Shown: positions 1 through 10,873, numbered from the stretch's first letter. The stretch is DNA of 64,000 nt from Apostichopus japonicus (GCF_037975245.1 NC_092577.1:10323513-10387512); one strand, 5' to 3'. Notes: generated by a model not told the origin, from the sequence alone. Program-made: numbers and translations.

Positions 1-207
1 AGTACTTCAAAATAAAATGCAGTACCCCCATACACTGTACTGTATAGCACAAGTTACGGTATATAAAGTGCAATAGTTTCTTGCCTGAAATATGAAGTCA
101 AAGTTGGAAAAATTTTGTTCAAAGACTTGTGTACAATACAAAACAAATGTTTGAGCTCAGACTTAGCAGTTAACTTGAGGAGGCACTTCAAATTTTCCAC
201 AACCTAA

Positions 208-612
208 AGGCCCGGTCACACTACAGCGATATTTTATCGGAATACGGTCCGATTTTTCCGATTTTAGGCCGAAGAGTGAGGTTTGTGTTAGTGAATGTAA
301 TGAATGCAGTGGAATATTCGAATGCCTACTTCAAATCTGAGGGGTTCTAGAACTGACTACATTCTGAAGTGACGTCACATCGAAAAAGGATAAAAATCGG
401 AAGAGAAATCGGATAGCTATCCGATAAAGGGAAACGGAGTCAATATCAAAAGTTAGGAGAGGGCTATTCCACATCGGAATGGCTCAACAGATAGCAAATC
501 AGGTCCTTTATCACTGTGGCTAGAAGACCCGAACGGAAAACAGGCTGTTTCGAATCCTCCGGGAAAATCGGATAGTATTCCGATAAAAAATCGGTATAGT
601 GTGACCGGGCCT
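208..612. mobile_element. 405-bp MITE-like DNA transposon with ~50-bp TIRs
   Basis: A 405-bp sequence interrupts the A/B junction of the first satellite copy. The other copies read CCTAGTACTC at this point. The left end starts AGGCCCGGTCACACTA and the right end is its inverted copy. The terminal inverted repeats match for ~50 bp with about six mismatches, and both contain TTTTATCGGAATAC. The flanks are TAA at 205-207 and TAA at 613-615, a 3-bp target-site duplication if this copy carried TAA where the others have TAG. A TAA/TTA duplication is the known habit of PIF/Harbinger elements, so a non-autonomous member is the best guess. A TA duplication (Tc1/mariner-like) is also possible. There is no open reading frame of useful length. 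Interior palindromes such as GGATAGCTATCC add secondary structure. Confidence 0.85.
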
Positions 613-2093
613 TAATACTCAAAACTGAAAACAGTACCCCAAATTGTACCGTATATCACGATAAATGTGACTTTTCCTAGTTTTGTCTCTAAAATTAGAA
701 GTTGAAGTTGGAAAAGTTTAGTTGATGGATTTGTTAACTATAAGAAACACATATTTGGGCTCAGTCATAGCAAGTTACTTGAGTTTTCATTTCCGATTAT
801 CACATGCAAGGACTCCAAAGTTGAAATAGTACTTCAAAATAAAATGCAGTACCCCCATACACTGTACTGTATGGCAATAGTTACGGTATATAAAGTGCAA
901 TAGTTTCTTGTCTGAAATATGAAGTCAAAGTTGGAAAAATTTTGTTCAAAGACTTGTGTACAATACAAAACAAATGTTTGAGCTCAGACTTAGCAGTTAA
1001 CTTGGGGAGGCACTTCAAATTTTCCACAACCTAGTACTCAAAACTGAAAACAGTACCCCAAATTGTACCATACAGTATATCACGATAAATGTGACTTTTC
1101 CTAGTTTTGTCTCTAAAATTAGAAGTTGAAGTTGGAAAAGTTTAGTTGATGGATTTGTTAACTATAAGAAACACATATTTGAGCTCAGTCATAGCAAGTT
1201 ACCTGATTTTTCATTTCCGATTATCACATGCAAGGACTCCAAATTTAAAATAGTACTTCAAAATAAAATGCAGTACCCCCATACACTGTACTGTATAGCA
1301 GAAGTTACGGTATGTATATAAAGTGCAATAGTTTCTTGTCTGAAATATGAAGTCAAAGTTGGAAAAATTTTGTTCAAAGACTTGTGTAAAATACAAAACA
1401 AATGTTTGAGCTCAGACTTAGCAGTTAACTTGAGGAGCCACTTCAAATTTTCCACAACCTAGTACTCAAAACTGAAAACAGTACCCCAAATTGTACCGTA
1501 TATCACGATAAATGTGACTTTTCCTAGTTTTGTCTCTAAAATTAGAAGTTGAAGTTGGAAAAGTTTAGTTGATGGATTTGTTAACTATAAGAAACACATA
1601 TTTGAGCTCAGTCATAGCAAGTTACTTGATTTTTCATTTCAGATTATCACATATGCAAGGACTCCAAAGTTAAAATAGTACTTCAAAATAAAATGCTGTA
1701 CCCTCATACACTGTACTGTATAGCACAAGTTACGGTATACAGTGCAATAGTTTCTTGTCTGAAATATGAAGTCAAAGTTGGAAAAATTTTGTTCAAAGAC
1801 TTGTGTACAATACAAAACAAATGTTTGAGCTCAGACTTTGCAGTTAACTTGAGGAGGCACTTCAAATTTTCCACAACCTAGTACTCAAAACTGAAAACAG
1901 TACCCCAATCTGTACCGTATATCACGATAAATGTGACTTATCCTAGTTTTGTCTCTAAAATTAGAAGTAGAAGTTGGAAAAGTTTAGTTGATGGATTTGT
2001 TAACTATAAGAAACACATATTTGAGCTCAGTCATAGCAAGTTACTTGATTTTTCATATCCGATTATCACATGCAAGGACTCCAAATTTAAAAT

Positions 2094-3645
2094 AGTACTT
2101 CAAAATAAAATGCAGTACCCCCATACACTGTACTGTAAAGCAGAAGTTACGGTATATAGTGCAATAGTTTCTTGTCTGAAATATGAAGTCAAAGTTGGAA
2201 AAATTTTGTTCAAAGACTTGTGTACAATACAAAACAAATGTTTGAGCTCAGACTTTGCAGTTAACTTGAGGAGGCACTTCAAATTTTCCACAACCTAGTA
2301 CTCAAAACTGAAAACAGTACCCCAAATTGTACCGTATATCACGATAAATGTGACTTTTCCTAGTTTTGTCTCTAAAATTAGAAGTTGAAGTTGGAAAAGT
2401 TTAGTTGATGGATTTGTTAACTATAAGAAACACATATTTGAGCTCAGTCATAGCATCATAGCAAGTTACCTGATTTTTCATTTCCGATTATCACATGCAA
2501 GGACTCCAAATTTAAAATAGTACTTCAAAATAAAATGCAGTACCCCCATACACTGTACTGTATAGCAGAAGTTACGGTATGTATATAAAGTGCAATAGTT
2601 TCTTGTTTGAAATATGAAGTCAAAGTTGGAAAAATTTTGTTCAAAGACTTGTGTACAATACAAAACAAATGTTTGAGCTCAGACTTAGCAGTTAACTTGA
2701 GGAGGCACTTCAAATTTTCCACAACCTAGTACTCAAAACTGAAAACAGTACCCCAAATTGTACCGTATATCACGATAAATGTGACTTTTCCTAGTTTTGT
2801 CTCTAAAATTAGAAGTAGAAGTTGGAAAAGTTTAGTTGATGGATTTGTTAACTATAAGAAACACATATTTGAGCTCAGTCATAGCAAGTTACTTGATTTT
2901 TCATATCCGATTATCACATGCAAGGACTCCAAATTTAAAATAGTACTTCAAAATAAAATGCAGTACCCCCATACACTGTACTGTATAGCAGAAGTTACGG
3001 TATATAGTGCAATAGTTTCTTGTCTGAAATATGAAGTCAAAGTTGGAAAAATTTTGTTCAAAGACTTGTGTACAATACAAAACAAATGTTTGAGCTCAGA
3101 CTTTGCAGTTAACTTGAGGAGGCACTTCAAATTTTCCACAACCTAGTACTCAAAACTGAAAACAGTACCCCAAATTGTACCGTATATCACGATAAATGTG
3201 ACTTTTCCTAGTTTTGTCTCTAAAATTAGAAGTTGAAGTTGGAAAAGTTTAGTTGATGGATTTGTTAACTATAAGAAACACATATTTGAGCTCAGTCATA
3301 GCATCATAGCAAGTTACCTGATTTTTCATTTCCGATTATCACATGCAAGGACTCCAAATTTAAAATAGTACTTCAAAATAAAATGCAGTACCCCCATACA
3401 CTGTACTGTATAGCAGAAGTTACGGTATGTATATAAAGTGCAATAGTTTCTTGTCTGAAATATGAAGTCAAAGTTGGAAAAATTTTGTTCAAAGACTTGT
3501 GTACAATACAAAACAAATGTTTGAGCTCAGACTTAGCAGTTAACTTGAGGAGGCACTTCAAATTTTCCACAACCTAGTACTCAAAACTGAAAACAGTACC
3601 CCAAATTGTACCGTATATCACGATAAACGTGAGTAGTGCACATGT
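2094..3645. repeat. 848-bp second-order repeat inside satellite 1
   Basis: Two neighbouring ~424-bp units form a larger 848-bp repeat, seen once at 2094-2941 and again from 2942. Shared private variants define it. The first unit of each pair lacks the TATATAAAG stretch and reads TATATAGTGC. The second unit carries it. Both second units also have an 8-bp internal duplication giving CATAGCATCATAGCAAG near 2449-2464 and 3297-3312. Reading frames shared by the two copies are offset by exactly 848 bp. This is a recent two-unit duplication, more homogeneous than the array as a whole. Confidence 0.85.
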
Positions 3646-3674
3646 TTCACATGCAAGGACTCCAAAGTTAAAAC

Positions 3675-4280
3675 AGTACTTCAAAATAAAATGCAGTGCC
3701 CCCATACACTGTACTGTATAGGAAGAGTTACTGTATGTAAGGTGCACTAGTTTCTTGTCTGAATAAAGAGATAAAAGCTGGAAATTGTTTGTTCAAAGTT
3801 TTGCTTTCAGTACAAACCACATGTTTGAGCTTAGACATAGAAATTAACAAGAGTTGCAACTTCAAATAGTCAGGAACAAGGACTCCAGTACTCTTACACT
3901 GTATTGTATACAAATTTTCATGTAAATAATTTAGGTGGTAGTTTCTTGTCTGAAATATGAGGTAAAAGTTGGTAATTTTTAATTCAAAGATTTGTTTTCT
4001 TCAAAAAACACATATTTGAGCTCAGACATTGAAATAAACTTGAGTTGCAACTTCAAATAGCAAGGAACAAGGACCCCAAAGTTATAACTTTGGGGTCCTT
4101 GTTCCTTGCTATTTGAAGTTGCAACTCAAGTTTAACAGTATTCTAAAATAAAAATCAGTACTCCCACACTGTTCTGTATACCAAAACTCATGTAAGATGT
4201 GCTAAATTCTTGTCTGAAGTATGAGGTAAAAGTTGAAAAATTGGCGTTAAAATTGTACTTAATAAAAGACACATATTTAA
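3675..4280. repeat. Eroded monomers at the edge of satellite 1
   Basis: Diverged monomeric copies of satellite 1 follow the truncated last dimer. Recognisable starts are near 3675 (AGTACTTCAAAATAAAATG, GTGCCCCCATACAC), near 3885 (CAGTACTCTTACACTG) and near 4135 (CAGTATTCTAAAATAAAAA). Each is followed by TTTCTTGTCTGAA and a GAGGTAAAAGTTGG-like motif. Spacing is about 200-210 bp if the extra palindrome arm is discounted. Single-monomer spacing and higher divergence suggest older edge copies that were not homogenised with the dimeric core. The family fades out near 4280. Confidence 0.8.
4035..4134. repeat. Perfect 100-bp palindrome, no spacer
   Basis: Two 50-bp arms (4035-4084 and 4085-4134) are exact reverse complements with no loop. 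I checked them base by base; the symmetry breaks just outside at 4034/4135. The left arm is satellite 1 sequence in its normal orientation (TTGAGTTGCAACTTCAAATAG and onward). Normal-orientation satellite resumes after the right arm (ACAGTATTCTAAAATAAAAA). So the right arm looks like an inverted 50-bp copy inserted next to its source, as a template switch would leave. Single-stranded DNA here could form a long hairpin or cruciform. Confidence 0.95.
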
Positions 4281-4514
4281 ATGTCTAATACCTGTAAATC
4301 TTTGCCATTAAAACTATTAACAACATATTTTTATAACTTTGGTTCCCACAATGGGTTTCTACGGATGCTTCTAAATGCCATCGACATAGAAAAACTTTGC
4401 CCCATGAGTCGACATTTTTCAGTAAACTATTTAGACCACCAGATAATTTCTTATCAAATCAGAAAACTTTTTGATTGGTCAGTTGCTTTAACTCCATATC
4501 TTCAATTTTTCACT
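4281..4514. other. Unassigned AT-rich DNA between repeats
   Basis: No repeat, gene or RNA is recognised here. An open frame begins at 4281 and runs to 4565 on the plus strand. It shows no domain or signal I recognise, and it runs into the degenerate repeat that follows, so I treat it as chance. Confidence 0.4.
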
Positions 4515-5745
4515 TTATTTAAACTGAGCAATGGGACAATTTTCTGCTGCAAAATGTTTTATTGACCATTTATCATATCACATCAATTCCTCATTTTTCT
4601 GAAAAATGTGAAATTGTTCTCTTCATTCCATCTGAACAATATTCTGCCAAAATGATAACTTAGTCATTTCTTTTCATTTCATTTCCCAAGTGAGCAAATA
4701 TTTTTTTTTTTGCTGCAAACAGTTGACATGACAAAATATACCGCATCAATTTGTCATCTTTCTGCATACTGTATTATGTTAACAGCATAATGTGAACATC
4801 TTCCTCTCTTCTGCAAAGTGTGTAAATGAAAACTCACCAGATCTAGTCAATTCAACATTTTCCTGCAAATTGTTGAATTGATCACTTCTTACCAAAGAAG
4901 CAATTAAACATCTTTCTGCAAGATGTTAACATGCTCAATTCTTTTTTAGTGAGCAATTGACCAATTTTCTGCAAAATGCTTCCGTGTTAACTTGAACGAT
5001 TCTGCCATGTCAACATTTTTTTTACAAGATGTTAACTTGCTCACTTCTTTCTGCAGAAAAATGTTGAATTGACAACTGTTCAAATCTCATTAATTCATCA
5101 TTTTTCTGCAAAATGTTAGCATGTTCTCTTTACTCCAGCTAAGCAATTGAACAAGTTTTTGCAAAATGTTTAAATGACAACTTACATTTCACTGCAAAAT
5201 GTTCAATTGTTCACATCATTCCAAGGAAGCAATTAAAATAAGTTTTTGCAAGATGTTAACTTGCAACTTTTTTCTAAGTGTGTAATTGAACAATTTTCTG
5301 CAAATCTTTTACTTGACAACTTATGATTTCTCATCAATTTTTTATTGTTTTGAAAATGTAAACATGTTCTCCTCTGCAGGGGGGGGTGGTCTTAAGTTGA
5401 CATGCAAGATGTAGAGTTACCATTTTAGCACACCACAATATTTTGACAAAATATTGCTTTTTTGTCGAGGTGCCGACTTGACATAAAAATTAAAAATTAG
5501 ACATCTAGTTTACGTAACTCGATATCTCGACAAACTCAAATTTTGTCGAGATGCCGAGTTGTGTGTAACTTGGCAACTTGACATTTTGGAAAGACATGAC
5601 CAATTTAACATTTTCCAGAAATTTTTCACTTAGAAAGAAGTGAGCAACATTTGCCAAACAATGTTTAAATGCTTCTTTGGAAAGAGATTGACAATTGAAC
5701 ATTTTGTAGAAAACTGTTGAATTGACAAGATGTGATTCTCGTATT
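4515..5745. repeat. Degenerate repeats around TTTCTGCAAAATGTT
   Basis: The motif TTTCTGCAAAATGTT and close variants (TTCTGCAAGATGTTAAC, TTTTTGCAAAATGTTTAAATG, CTGCAAATTGTTGAATTG) recur irregularly, usually every few tens of bases, between GAATTGA/CAATTGAAC-like spacers. Examples lie near 4535, 4865, 4915, 4965, 5050, 5110, 5157, 5195, 5250 and 5300; weaker copies appear at 5580-5745. Units are too diverged to fix an exact period by eye. It reads as an old, decayed tandem repeat. Between ~5380 and 5580 the pattern is interrupted by a G-run (5381-5388) and a TCGA-rich segment. Confidence 0.6.
5516..5560. repeat. Short TCGA-rich inverted repeat
   Basis: Arms 5516-5534 and 5542-5560 pair over 19 bp with two mismatches around a 7-base loop. 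The motif is AACTCG..ATCTCGACAAA. A further direct copy of the right arm (TTGTCGAGGTGCCGACTT) lies near 5462-5479. The arms are rich in CG in otherwise CG-poor DNA. They may be the remains of a small hairpin-type element, but no outer boundaries are visible. Confidence 0.65.
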
Positions 5746-8700
5746 TACTGACAGTAAATAAAAGATTTTTATTGCAAATTGTCCAGAATAGTTGTAGAAG
5801 CCAACTAATTAAAAAATGTTGGGGCACACAGTTTTCTTTAGGGGATAGGGTAGTGGGGCCTGCCACAGGACACAGGCTTCACAATGTCTGGATTTTGTGG
5901 AAATAGTCTCCAGTTTCACAAAATTCCTAGCGGATTACCGCCATAACCGCCTTCACTGGGCTGCATTGCATTGTAAGGTTAACATCATGTATGTGCTCTA
6001 GGAATGGTCTAGAATCATGGCCACGTAGATAGAACCCATAAAATTTTAAAAAAGAATCTGGGTTGCATATTTTTCTTTGGTAGATAAAATTCATAAACCC
6101 TCAATAGACATTTAAACTGTAGCAAATTACACTATGAAATGCAGGGAGCCATTGTTCAATCATCGAGAAACCACATTGTGTCCAGTGTCAATACAATCAG
6201 CTACTACTACAATTACAGAGAATTCATAAATATAGGCTTTCCCAGCATGAAGTCCTACATTGAATGCAGGGAATTAGAGATTTTTAATTGAATATCATAA
6301 AGCATCCTTAGACAAAAATTAACATGAATTATTTAATTAGACAGTTCAAACTTAATTGTTTTTAAGCATTAGGGCCTTGATAAAATGCCCATCACATTAA
6401 TATATTGCCCCAAAATGTAAGTGTGCTGTAAATTGCCTGTATATTGTTTTCCTATACACCAGGGTTCAATTAGACAAATTGATGTCTCAGAAAGGAAAAT
6501 TACTGGCCCAAACAGTTTCAAGCCATCTTTTAAATTGTAATGCCCCACTTAAGTTTCATTATTGCTACTAATGTATATCCCCACATTCCAAAGAAACCCC
6601 CCCCCCTCCCCTTCACTTTCCTTTAGTACATGTGAGAGCAGTTATCTGGCAACTAATTGGCCTTTTAACAATCCATGTAATGATCCAGTGGTGTATACAG
6701 GGGAGGAGGGGTGACTATAGTCCCTCCCTATTTTTTGCACCGTGTTGTAAAGGAACAATTTTGTACATACATTGGAGGCTAAAATATTTAGAAAGAAATG
6801 AGAACGAAATTAGGCAAATTTTACAAAAGTGCACATGTAAATATGCATAGGCTATCTCTGGTTGATTGGCGCCATATGTTGTAAAGTAGATGATGTCTGA
6901 GAAGCTTGTTGAATTTAGCAGTAATCGCCTTGAACGCTCCTATCGTCCCATTCACTAAGACAGACATTTGCAAATGATGCATAGAACTACACATGATGGG
7001 ATCATTATTGTAATTAATGACTAAGCAAATAGGCCTACTTCTACAAAAAAAAAAAAAAAAAAAATCACCAGGAATTTAGAACAATTTCATCTGACAAAAT
7101 ATGTCCAGAAAAAGAGGAAACTTTATCTATCGGATATCTTGAAGAATTCTGTACATGAAGGTCAACCCTGCTTATTGAAAAACAGTCCTTAAATTCACTG
7201 AGCATTAATAATTTTCTTTTTTGATAGCATAAACTACCCCAAGTACTGCAATTAGGATTCATCTTAAAGCACACCTGAATAATTGACCAGTCATGGAATG
7301 ACCAGAAATCATCTCCAGTGTGAAGACAAATTTGTCTTGACCACTAAAATAGTACACACTGTGTTTAATCATGAATTTTTACAGAGGAGTGTTTATTTAG
7401 TATTGTAGCATTACCAACTCAGATAGATATTAAATCTCTGTTTTTGGCAAAATACAAGTGACTATGGTGGTTTATGCTATAGGGAGGGAAGATCTTAATG
7501 TACATTCGTTCCATGTCTGGAACTATTTCTGGGCCTGAAATATGACAAAATGTTAAGTTTTTGCAAACTATTGCACCAGTTTGCACTTGAGCACCCATAA
7601 CTAAACAACATTTCTAAAAGGTAAGGGGCACCCCCTCCACTTAGACCCCTCCCCAGGATTCAGATCAATTGACAAATTCTTTGATCTACCACTGTGATCA
7701 TAATAACAAGAAAGGGTTGGAGGCTAGACCCTTAAGCAGGTAAAAATTGGTTACTGCATTTTGCTGAATATTTATTGTAATAATCAGAAATAATGAAATA
7801 TTTCTATTACTCTATTATTAATGTAGCCACATGACTACCAATGCTTCATTCATGTTATTTCAATTTATCATACATTGTAATGAATAATGGATTTTTACTC
7901 TTGCAATTTTAGTTAAAGGAGGGAAATGTTCAGGTGCATCATGGATTGCTCATTGTTATTTGTATACACACATTCCTTCATAGGTCTGCCATGGGAGCTA
8001 TACCCACAGCTATACCCACAGTATACATGACTGTACACACAAGAGCTCACCATACTGTGATGCTGCTGACCACAGGTGTCAAATAGCTGACCTTTTTTTA
8101 TTGCCAAGACCTTGGTAGTTTATTGATACCTTTGGAGATCAGTTCCAAAAGTAATTTTTTTTTCTGTAATAGAGCAGGCAGTTCTTGCAATAACAGTTCA
8201 GGGTACTGTTATGTATACACAGTCCTATATGCCATCATCTATGAATTAGAAGACAATTGATACAATGTGTAGCTGTGCTGTTGGGCTGTGATGGGAGGAC
8301 TAACAGATTTCAATATAATCTTCTGTTAATTCACAGCAAGCAGTTCATGAATGTTAACAGGTGCTAACATAAACTTTATAATGCTAATAATATACAGAAA
8401 TGGTGATTAGTGATCGTGCCATATTTCCCAGAAGGTGGGTGGGGGAGGGGCTGAAAGGAGATAGGTCACTGATTACTGTGTTACAGGAGGAAGCCAGGAA
8501 GCAAATTGATTGTTTTGACCTGGGGAAGTCTGGGGTAAGCAAGGGCTCAGTGTGGTCTGGTGGAGGGGGGGGGGTAGCACCTGCATGTATGCTCTGGCCA
8601 AAACTACCAACCAGAAAACCCTCATATCATCTGTGTATACATTAACCTGGACTGACATTTTCGATGAGGAGAAATGCAAGGAAACCAACCATCCATGGAG

Positions 8701-10008
8701 GGTCATGTGATATGTGCTTGTAGCACTCAACTCATTATAGTACTCCTTGTATTTATTATTCTACAACTAATGTTCTGATCTCATAGCTCTAGCAACACAA
8801 TTAAGGCTCCTTGCAGTTTTGCATGTAAACAAGCACTATTGATCTTTAAGAATGACAATAGATGTTTGAATATAGTAGACAGGATCTATGCAGATCAAGC
8901 TTTTCATGAGGTGGAATATAAATCTCATTAACGTTATCATCCAAGCCTGTGCAATTATTCTCAGATTTTCTGTCAATGCCTGCTACAATAATAGCATTAG
9001 TAGTCAACGGAACACTCATCTCTTCAAATTATCAAAGAGCTTAATAACATATTAATAGCACCCAGGAGCAGGTCACATACCCTCCATGGTAGGTACATAT
9101 TTTCCTACCGTGGTCTGAACCTTCAAAGTCATATAAATATGATGATCAAAACAAATAAAGCTGAAAGCTAATAAACATGATGAATTTAAATAGCAAACAG
9201 AAATTTATTCGTCTACACCTTCTGTATTAGTTAGAATGCCCCTAACTTTCCCCTCTGATTAATGTTACCTCATAATTCTTTTCTTGTTCAAAGGAGGGGA
9301 AATACTGCAGGGTGGGAGCATTGTCCCATTTCTACTATTGAAATTTATGGTACACCTATTGAAACATGCAGCACCTTCCTTTATGCAAATGTATGTACAA
9401 ATTCAACCCTGCTTTATTGGTGCGACTGGTCCCATGGGCATCAACCTGTTCAGTAAGCCATGTAAAGAAATGATTATTAAGTGTGATGATTGGCATTGTC
9501 ATAATCAATAACAATCCAGCTAGCTTATCCAATTTTCCAAGAGAGGTTGGTCCATTATCAGGTTGTACTGTTGTGTGTTAATGGATAGCTTTCACCATAA
9601 ATTCATTTCGATATGTGATAGAACCATTAAATAATACATTATTGGTCTCATTTAGGAAATCTATTTTAATTACATTACAATTGTCACAGAAAAATTGCCT
9701 TGACATTAATGACATTAAATCTTGGGTGCGCTGTTATTTATAGTAATAGAATTTTGTGCACAGTAATTAAAATTCATGAAAGAATGGAATAATATTAACC
9801 AGCAGTCCTTAGCGTAGCATTTGGCAATTACTAATATACAGGTTGTGAGGTATATTTGCTCAGCCGGTGTCCTATGAACAATAAAATCTGTCTTACAGTT
9901 ATTAGATCTATGAGTCCTTTACACATGTATCAAAATGTCCTTCATTAAAAAAGACCCTATGATTACCCTGCAGAAGCAGCTATTAAGTCACTTTGGGTAT
10001 TTTTTTTG
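5746..10008. other. 4.3 kb without a recognised gene
   Basis: I see no convincing exon, RNA gene or complete mobile element here. Reading frames are all below ~90 codons and show no recognisable domain. Minor features: a C-run at about 6596-6609, a 20-base A-tract at 7045-7064, a 12-bp direct duplication (AGCTATACCCAC) at 7996-8019, a G-run near 8563-8573, and a 10-bp inverted repeat with one mismatch at 9084-9113 (CCATGGTAGG / CCTACCGTGG). The stretch could be intergenic or part of a long intron. Confidence 0.5.
7045..7064. repeat. Poly(A) tract, 20 bases
   Basis: Uninterrupted run of A preceded by CTTCTAC and followed by TCACCAGG. It could be the tail of a retroposed sequence on the plus strand, but nothing upstream resembles a known SINE or LINE and I found no clear flanking duplication. 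It is recorded as a simple repeat only. Confidence 0.8.
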
Positions 10009-10018
10009 CAAAGTGTAA

Positions 10019-10306
10019 GGGGAGCAGCTCGATATTCATAAGGTCCATTACTCATTAGTTTCATTGGTCATAAGGTTCATTGTTCATGATTTGTTATCCA
10101 TAATTAGAAAAATGATTCTTCAGTCATCAGGTTCGTTATTCAAAATTGGAAAAAGGTTCAATATTCATAATTGGAAGAAAGGTTCGTTATTCATAATTGA
10201 AAGGAAAAAAGGTTTGTTATTCATAATTGAAAAGAAGGTTCGTTTTTCATAATTGGTGAAGGGTTTTTTATTCATAATCCTCTAGAAATAAGGTTCAATA
10301 TTCATA
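10019..10306 (+). repeat. Left arm: ~25-30-bp tandem repeats
   Basis: Successive copies read like AAGGTTCGTTATTCATAATTG, separated by short A/G-rich spacers (GAAAAAGG, GAAGAAAGG, AAAGGAAAAAAGG). Typical copies start near 10129, 10155, 10182, 10210, 10236 and 10292. Copies toward the outer end (10040-10130) are more diverged. Confidence 0.85.
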
Positions 10307-10609
10307 ATCGCGGGGTCGTCATGCCCCAGTGCCCCTACATCTCACTGCCTAAAAGTGGAGGTACCCATTGGCAGTTTCAAGCTGTGCGTGGCCAGGGGAA
10401 GAGGGGGGTCACTTGCGGCCCAGTCGTGGGCTTAAGGGTTTTTACGACAGAAACTACCGAAAGTACGGCTACCGCATGAATAATTTGCCGACTAGTCACA
10501 GCTGCAGCATGATCAATTAGCCCACAGGAGGACTTTTTATTACCTTTTTTGGGGAAGGGTGGGGGAGGGAAAGGGTCACTCAGCCCTGCTTATATTGTTG
10601 CTATTATTA

Positions 10610-10786
10610 CTGTATGAATACTGGATCTTTTTCTGATTATGAAAAAAAAGATTTTTTTTGCTATGATAAACATCCAACCTTTTATCCAATTATGGAAAAC
10701 GGACCTTTTATGCTTTCATGAAGATCGAAACTTTTTTCCGATTATGAATAAACGGACCTTTTTTTCATATTATGAATATCAGATAG
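10610..10786 (-). repeat. Right arm: same repeats inverted
   Basis: In reverse complement this stretch reads AAAGGTCCGTTTATTCATAATC, AAAAGGTCCGTTTTCCATAATTG and similar. It matches the left-arm motif in opposite orientation. About five copies are visible, shorter and more diverged than on the left. Confidence 0.75.
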
Positions 10787-10873
10787 TCCATTTGCTCTTT
10801 GGACTGTAGACATCAGGAATAATCAGCTGGCATACATCTTTCTTTAATACTGTTTCACTGTTCATATTTTCAG

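Larger units (their letters stand above)
1..3674. repeat. Satellite array 1: ~424-bp dimeric unit
   Basis: Tandem array whose unit starts with AGTACTTCAAAATAAAATG at 1, 828, 1252, 1677, 2094, 2519, 2942 and 3367. Spacing is 417-425 bp once the 405-bp insertion plus 3-bp duplication in the first copy is removed. Each unit is a dimer. Half A (for example 1251-1459) begins TAGTACTTCAAAA. Half B (for example 1460-1675) begins TAGTACTCAAAACTG. The halves share the order of CAGTACCCC, GAAGTTGGAAAA, TTGTTAACT-like and TTTGAGCTCAG motifs, so both come from one ~210-bp ancestor. The last copy (3367-3674) is shortened to ~308 bp. The array runs off the left edge of the window, so its full size is unknown. 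Reading frames across it (up to 121 residues) look incidental. Confidence 0.95.
10009..10801. mobile_element. Fold-back element with repeat-built arms
   Basis: A 793-bp region whose ends are imperfect inverted repeats. The left begins CAAAGTGTAAGGGGAG and reaches GATATTCATA. The right, read in reverse complement, begins CAAAGAGCAAATGGAC and also reaches GATATTCATA. The left arm (about 10019-10306) holds roughly nine tandem copies of a ~25-30-bp motif resembling AGGTTCGTTATTCATAATTG. The right arm (about 10610-10786) holds about five copies of the same motif in opposite orientation. The centre (about 10310-10600) is unrelated, more GC-rich and non-coding. This layout is known for Foldback-type and some other non-autonomous DNA elements. 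I see no clear target-site duplication, so boundaries and class are inferred. Confidence 0.6.

Noticed and set aside
1933-3146. Two 121-residue frames in satellite 1 (1933-2298 and 2781-3146) and minus-strand frames of 61-65 residues
   Set aside because: They are offset by exactly 848 bp, the local repeat period, and stay open only because these copies share a change that removes a stop. No domain is recognisable.
4281-4565. 94-residue frame beside satellite 1
   Set aside because: AT-rich, no recognised domain, extends into degenerate repeat; length is compatible with chance.
7045-7064. Poly(A) tract as a SINE or processed-pseudogene tail
   Set aside because: No tRNA-like head, no recognisable retroposed sequence and no clear flanking duplication.
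5505-9511. Short frames of 62-85 residues in the unique region
   Set aside because: No recognisable domain or supporting splice context, and several overlap on both strands.
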